Below, one piece after another: positions 58,707-64,000 of a stretch of DNA of 64,000 bases. How positions within the stretch are numbered: the stretch's first letter is position 1; each line of letters begins with the position of its first letter. The stretch lies in the NCBI GenBank assembly GCA_013398275.1, contig VZSE01015567.1, positions 150,643 through 214,642 on the forward strand, written 5' to 3'. Source of the DNA: Promerops cafer. Lineage: Eukaryota > Chordata > Aves > Passeriformes > Nectariniidae. The notes under the pieces were generated by a model, which worked only from the letters and a program-made list of their open reading frames with translations, made no database searches and was not told the origin of the DNA. A program made the translations under genes and the position numbers.

Positions 58707-61700
58707 CTGCGGGGAAGGGACAACAGTGACACCTCTGCAGCTGACCCCAGCCAGTGCCTGGCTGGTGGCACTGAGGTACATTCTGCATTTGCCTTGACTG
58801 GGAATCAAGTACCAGTTTAGGACAGCTTTGGCAGATGTTTCTAATACAGCCTGACTAGAGAAAAAATAGTATGTGCAAAGTATTGCACAATTTCACTATC
58901 TTTTTTTGTCATTCAAAGATAGTTTGAAGAAATGCTATAGTACCATTGTAATCTGAAAAGAGCAATGCAGCACAAGTGACAGGATCTCTGATTTCACAGG
59001 TAACTGAGCAACAGCAAGTTAGAATTTAGTCCCTCGAGTACTGCCAGTGTCCTGCACCCCTGAGCCAGCACTTGGTGTTATCAGTGCAGCTGGGGGCAGG
59101 TCTGGGCAAGAATCACTTTGATCTTGGGATACTTGATCCTGTGGAAAACCTCAGCAGCCACCCTGTGCCAGAGCTGCAGCAGGAAAGCCCAGGCCGTGGC
59201 ACAACAGACTGGGGCTGTTTCTCTTGGACAACCCTGGCACTCACTAGAATGTCTGAGCACCGTGGTTTTAGACAAATTCAATTTTCTATTTGTGGACACC
59301 TCCCATGCCAAAACTGGCCAGCAGCCACATTCTACAGCTGGTTTTATCTGTTGCTTCCTTTAGAAACCTGAACCCAAATGCTCACATTTTCCTTGGAAAC
59401 TGAACTTTTACTCACTGCAGCCCTGTGCTAATAGGAAACAAGTTTTTGGATCCCCCTGCAGAGGTGAGAAATGGTTACTGACAACAAAATCCTCACTCAC
59501 CATCATTCACTTTTTGATAAACCAAAACGACATCAGCAACTTGGAGAGCGAGCTCATCGGCCTGCTTGGCTGTGTATGTCCTGATGATCTCCACCTGGGC
59601 CAGCGCTGGGGAAGGAGGGAGCCAGGCTCAGTTAAACCAGTCACAGGGCAGGGGCTTTTCTTACAACACATCACCATTTAATAAAGAACTTCCACTTTAC
59701 GCTTTCCCCCATGGCTCAGGGTAGCTGCAGGCAGCGCAGCCCCGGCCCCGCTGAGGGCTGTGCTGTTCCCCTGCAGAGCACCCACGAGCCCCAGCAGCTG
59801 AGACTTACTGGTCCTGTCCGTGTGGTGCCCGTCGCTGTCCTGGCCCAGCGCCGTGATCCAGCGGGCTCTGTCACTCCTGCAAAGCAGAGCCCCGTGTCCT
59901 GACTGATGCCCTGGATACTGGCAGCACTGGGACTGCCCGTACTTCTTCCAGCGCCAGCATCTCTCCCTTCAGCACCTGTGAGTAACCCCTGTGTATCACC
60001 TTCTTCACAGGGCTACAGGAAGTTCTCATCTAACACTGGTACTTCTGTCCTTGGGACCCACATGCCACAGGAGGTGGTGAAACAGGAACAAACTGTGCTG
60101 GAAATTTTTGTGTCAGAGAAAACATTTCCGTTTTGCCTGCACAAAACTATTCCAAAAGCATGCTCAACTCTCTCAATTCTTTGGCCTTGGAAATTCCCTT
60201 CCCATCCTTCTCAAAGGATAAGACTATAGAAATAGGTAACTTAAAATACAGGAATTCTTTTCAGACTCTTGCTCTGAGTGACAATCAGCTGGACTGCTAT
60301 TTATACTGCAAACAGCACAGAACAAATCAATAATAAGTCTGCAGAACAAAATGTCTTTTCATACAAAGCCCAGACAACTAAAAATGTCCTGCATTTTTTC
60401 CCCAATAAAACTGCATTTCCAAACAAGTCTGATTCATCTCCTGCCTTCATAATGAGATCTTTAATAGAAAGCACTGATGATCTTCAGTTCCTTTCATGGT
60501 TATTCTAAACGTTGAAAGCCAACCTAAAACTATCGATTTTTCCAGGCAGGGACATGTCTGGAGCACTCCCTTTCATGTCTCTGTCCCGCCTCCAGCCTCC
60601 TCCAGAACAAATGAACTCTTTCAGTGCTGGGAGGTCGTGTGGAAGTTGATGGCACGTGTATATCCCAGAGCAGGCACTGCCTGCTGCTGGTTTCTACAGC
60701 AGGGCACTGCGCAGGGTGCCCGGGAGAGCAAGGAGCAGAGCTCCTCGTGCACTGACCTACTGTGCTGCCACTGCTGCACCACCCAGCCATCACCACCAGC
60801 CATCACCACCACCACAGCGCCCTGCTCGGGGCCCAGAGCACTCTGGGTGTGCCTGGGGACACTCCTGTGCCACATCCTGGTGCTGTGCCCGCACAGCCCC
60901 ACGGTGACACCCACCTGGCAGCACTGACCCTCGGCTCTCTGCAGGCAGGGTGATCGAGGCCTTACCCAGCAGTTTCATAAACCAGAATAAGTAATACAAA
61001 TAAATAAACAAATATTTACTACTTTGGGCAGGGCAGGAGGAGCAGCCTGTGGAGACAATCAGGTGAAGAAATCCCTTAAGTAACTGTACTCACTTAGTCT
61101 CTGCTCCCAAGAGCATCTCCACCCTGTCCCCAGCGTGGTTGCTGAGGAGCACGAGCCGGAAGAGCTGGGATGCAGAATTGCGTCCGGAGTGGAGCATCCC
61201 GGCCGCGTTCTTCCCGGGAGAGGAGCTGGGCTCCTCCCCGTCACAGGGCACCACCAGCAGCTGCTCCCGCAGCGAGTACTCGGTGACGTTGTAACTCTCC
61301 TCACTGCAGGGCACAGCCGGAGGAAGAAAACACCAGTTAGGGCTTGTCTGGAAGCCAGCACAGTCACAGACACATCTAACACCGTGGTAGGGACAGTTCT
61401 CCCAACACCTCCCAGCTCCACACGGGGATAACCAACTTCTGCCAGAGGTCTGGTGTAACACAAAGCCCTAGCTCAGCTCCCATTTTCGCTGGTGTTCTGT
61501 GAAATAAACACTGAGATGGATTTGGGTTCTTTCTGCAGAACAGCTTCGTGCACTCCCAAACGATGGACATGGAACATGCTTCTAATGGAACCAATCCTGC
61601 TCAGATGCTCTGAACCAGCAAAAGGGTTGGCTGGGGCTTTGTTTTTTGAGAGAGGTGAGTTTTAGTTTTTTTGGGTAAGTCTGGGGATTTTGGGGAGGTG

Positions 61701-63309
61701 TGTGGGTTTTCTTTAAAGAAGTCAGTTCAGTATTTTAGTCTGACTAACTCCTTAGCCAAGGGAAGAACTGGCAATCCCAGCTGGGAGCGCTGCCATCGCT
61801 ACCTGGGAATCTTGTGTCTGAAAAAGAAATGTGTCTATGCATTTGTGCAATGAATAATAAATGCATTTCTTATTAATTAATCAGCTAGTCTGTACACGTG
61901 CACAGCTGATCATGACAGCACTTCTTACTAATTAATCAACAGATAAACCTCTACAAATCCTTCCTACTCCTCACTTCCATCCCACAAACCCGTTGGATGA
62001 GGCTCCTGCTGAAGGGAATCCAAACACATGTAAAAGCAGTCAGTGCATTTCCCACGAGCCCTCTGGAGTCCATACTGCACTGACTGCCCCCCACCCTTCA
62101 CCTCACGGCCTAAGCCAACCCCCAGCCAGGTCTGTGTGAGCAGGACTGGGCTGACCCTTCCCGAGCACCAGCCACATCTTGGCTGGCCTCTCCCCAGGAT
62201 CCAGCATCCCCACACCTGCTGGCACTGACTGCTCCTCTCAAGGCACTGCATTACTGTTGGCAAGTATTATGTCATTTTTAATGATTTTTTTTTTAAAAAA
62301 ATCAGGTTGTGTCTACACTCAGCAGGGGCTACAAGGACAATTGGCAGAAGAAACAATCCAAATAAACTAGAAGCTGGACAGTGGGGAAAAGCAGATTTTT
62401 ATCCCTCTTCAAAGCCTTGTGCACCCCCCAAGTCCCCGTGTCCCCTCCGGCCCAGTCCCGGGCAGCAGCCCTGACTGGAGAGCCCTTTGGCTCCCTCCTC
62501 TGCAGTGTCTCCAGCAGGTCAGAGCCACAGTTCCCAAGCAGATCCAGCACATGGAGCTGGGACAGAGCCGGGCAGTGGCTGCTGAGCCAGGGCTGGAGAT
62601 GAACTCTTGGCAAAGCCCCAAGTGCAGCCTCAGAAATGGCCATTTTTAGCACGAAGTGAGGAGAGATGTCTTAGTGCAATGTTAAGAATCTTCTGAGATT
62701 CAGCTGCTCAAGGAAAACCACAAACATTCGACCCCAACTAGCAACAAACATTTCTGTCCTCTGCTGTGGTGCCATGGCAACACGGTGGGTGGGAGCACGG
62801 CTCACCCAGAGCTCCAGCACTGTTAACAAGCCTTGGCACTGGGGCAGAGGGAGCTTCATGCTCCTGGAACTGTGGGAAGCGTGGAGGGGAAAGAACATTC
62901 CCAATACCTCATCCTTCTCAAACTTCTGTCTTTGCTAGGGCACAAGGAATCATCTCCTTAATTCATCTGACAATTTGGAATCTTAACTGTTTGTCAAAAG
63001 TAAATCCCGTTTAACAAGCAGTTACTTGTTATTTGTAACCCATGACAGAGGCTCAAATAACTCCTGAACTCATTCCACAGCCAGGATGATGTTAGAAGTC
63101 ACTGTGATTCAAGGACTGAACACAAAAGCAGTTTTATACTGGTGAAGCTTTTACCTCTTCTTCTTGGTGATGATGAGGACATCATTGAAGAGGAAGAAGT
63201 ACACCTGCTGCTTAGAGGTTCTTTTGGAAAAAAGTCCAGTGTCTTCTACATATGCTGTTAATTCACCCCTTTTCACCAACCACCGTGAAGAGGAAACCAA
63301 TGGAAATGG
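58564..63309 (-). CDS. ARHGEF26: ARHGEF26 (SGEF), Rho guanine nucleotide exchange factor, C-terminal part
   Basis: Five exons in minus order: 63309-63155, 61303-61094, 59876-59809, 59605-59501, 58706-58564. Their phases join and they encode about 226 C-terminal residues of a protein of about 870 aa in mammals. ARHGEF26 activates RhoG (and related Rac-like GTPases) at the membrane and acts in macropinocytosis, leukocyte transmigration and epithelial junctions. The window shows a large part of the PH domain (RWLVKRGELTAYVEDTGLFS, VYFFLFNDVLIITKKK), its continuation with EMLLGAETKS and DRARWITALG, a full SH3 domain (TYTAKQADELALQVADVVLV, then WYEGERLRDGQRGWFPSE) and the C-terminal LLGLETNV, whose ETNV is a class-I PDZ ligand reported to bind DLG1 and Scribble. 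The catalytic DH domain lies to the right, outside the window. All introns are GT-AG. Confidence 0.96.
59501..59605 (-). CDS. ARHGEF26: ARHGEF26 exon with first half of SH3 domain
   Basis: A 105-base exon encoding LAQVEIIRTYTAKQADELAL then QVADVVLVYQKVNDG, the RT-loop half of the SH3 domain with the ALYDY-like strand replaced by TYTAKQ. Acceptor TTCCCCAG, donor G|GTGAGT. Confidence 0.95.
59809..59876 (-). CDS. ARHGEF26: ARHGEF26 exon at end of PH domain
   Basis: A 68-base exon encoding SDRARWITALGQDSDGHHTD and following residues, with the PH C-terminal helix tryptophan. Acceptor TTTGCAG, donor CA|GTAAGT. Confidence 0.94.
61094..61303 (-). CDS. ARHGEF26: ARHGEF26 exon with second half of PH domain
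   Basis: The exon encodes EESYNVTEYSLREQLLVVPC, a Ser/Gly-rich loop, then ASQLFRLVLLSNHAGDRVEM and LLGAETK. The loop EEPSSSPGKNAAGMLHSGRN is GC-rich and more diverged from mammals than the flanks. Donor AA|GTGAGT. Confidence 0.95.
63155..63309 (-). CDS. ARHGEF26: ARHGEF26 exon with first half of PH domain
   Basis: The exon spans PFPLVSSSRWLVKRGELTAY to NDVLIITKKK, ending AG|GTAAAA. It begins in phase 0 after a TTGCAG acceptor. The sequence to 64000 showed no further exon, so the DH domain is at least 0.7 kb upstream in the gene. Confidence 0.95.
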
Positions 63310-64000
63310 CTGCAAGGCAAGAAAATCACATTGTAATCCTTCCAAATTAGAGATTTTTAAAAAATAGACAACAGAGTACAATCCATTTGGGAAAAATGCT
63401 TGAATAAACTCAAAGCTCAGAGATTACAAACACAAAGAGGTTACCAAAGTTTAGGGGACTCCATCATTGCTACAATACACAGGTAGCAGCTGCAAATACC
63501 TGGGAATCACTCGGGCACCTATCATCACTGCTCATGGAAAATAGGAATGAACAGACCTGACTGGTCACACTGGGGCTGGAACAGACTGTGAGACCTCCTG
63601 AGGGCACAGGGCAAAGCCTGACTTCAGGAATGTGTCTGCAGGGTGAGACTGGCTCCTGAAGCACGAGGGGACCTGGCAGTGCCCTCGGTACCTCACAGCT
63701 CTTCTTGGAGCAGAGGTGACATTCCCTGTGCCACTGTCACCTGGGAAAAGTGGGCAGGGTTGTACAAACCTTCCTTGCCCCGGGAGGTGTGGGTACAACC
63801 TCCTTCCTTCCACACCTCTGACGTGCTCTCCCCGGTAGCACGACGGGAAGGCTTCCATGGCCTTGCTGTTCTCACTGGGGCTCCTCAAGAGCCTCAGTTA
63901 CCTGTCAGGCTTTCCTGAAAATGGCTAATTAGGGACCCCACAGCTCCTCTTTTTATCCAGCTCATGTGGATGGAGCAGGAGCTCCCTTTCTCCCTAGGTG
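63310..64000 (-). other. ARHGEF26 intron, no exon seen
   Basis: No DH-domain-like frame or plausible exon is visible on the minus strand up to the window edge. The sequence is unique-looking. Confidence 0.6.

Noticed and set aside
62283..62304. T-run/A-run inverted repeat
   Set aside because: Adjacent homopolymers pair trivially; it may be a decayed retroposed tail but has no other support.

Overview
This window is avian nuclear DNA. It holds one end of a conserved vertebrate gene block, GPR149 - DHX36 - ARHGEF26 (human 3q25.2). The bird assignment rests on CR1 LINE 3' ends with the typical ATTCTATGA-type tail, very short introns compared with mammals, and mosaic GC content. Exons were assembled by hand from reading frame, splice sites and remembered family sequence; no alignment was run.

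Layout. 1-28.1 kb: gene-poor DNA upstream of GPR149 (in other vertebrates MME lies further out on this side). No gene was recognised there. It contains a 1.1 kb CpG-dense 12-bp minisatellite with an 84-bp higher-order repeat (17.72-18.82 kb), a 344/345-bp direct duplication split by a single N (18.87-19.56 kb, probably an assembly artefact), a CR1 end, a perfect 15-bp hairpin and a compact G-quadruplex motif. 28.1-37.6 kb: GPR149 (+), four coding exons, about 671 aa, an orphan class-A-like GPCR, with a CpG-rich 5' region and an AATAAA signal. 37.9-53.4 kb: DHX36 (+), all 25 coding exons, about 964 aa, the DEAH-box G-quadruplex resolvase. 53.4-57.1 kb: intergenic space between the convergent 3' ends of DHX36 and ARHGEF26, with an orphan CpG island (54.09-54.52 kb) carrying a G4 motif, a strong splice donor, a YY1-type site and a CRE-like site. 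57.1-64 kb: the last five coding exons of ARHGEF26/SGEF (-), covering part of the PH domain, the SH3 domain and the C-terminal PDZ ligand ETNV. The DH domain and N-terminus lie beyond the window.

The three genes are not known to share a pathway; their adjacency is ancestral synteny. The best candidates for something undescribed are the orphan CpG island antisense to the ARHGEF26 3' end, the T-box-like/CpG minisatellite, and the triple tRNA-B-box-like tandem repeat at the DHX36 promoter.
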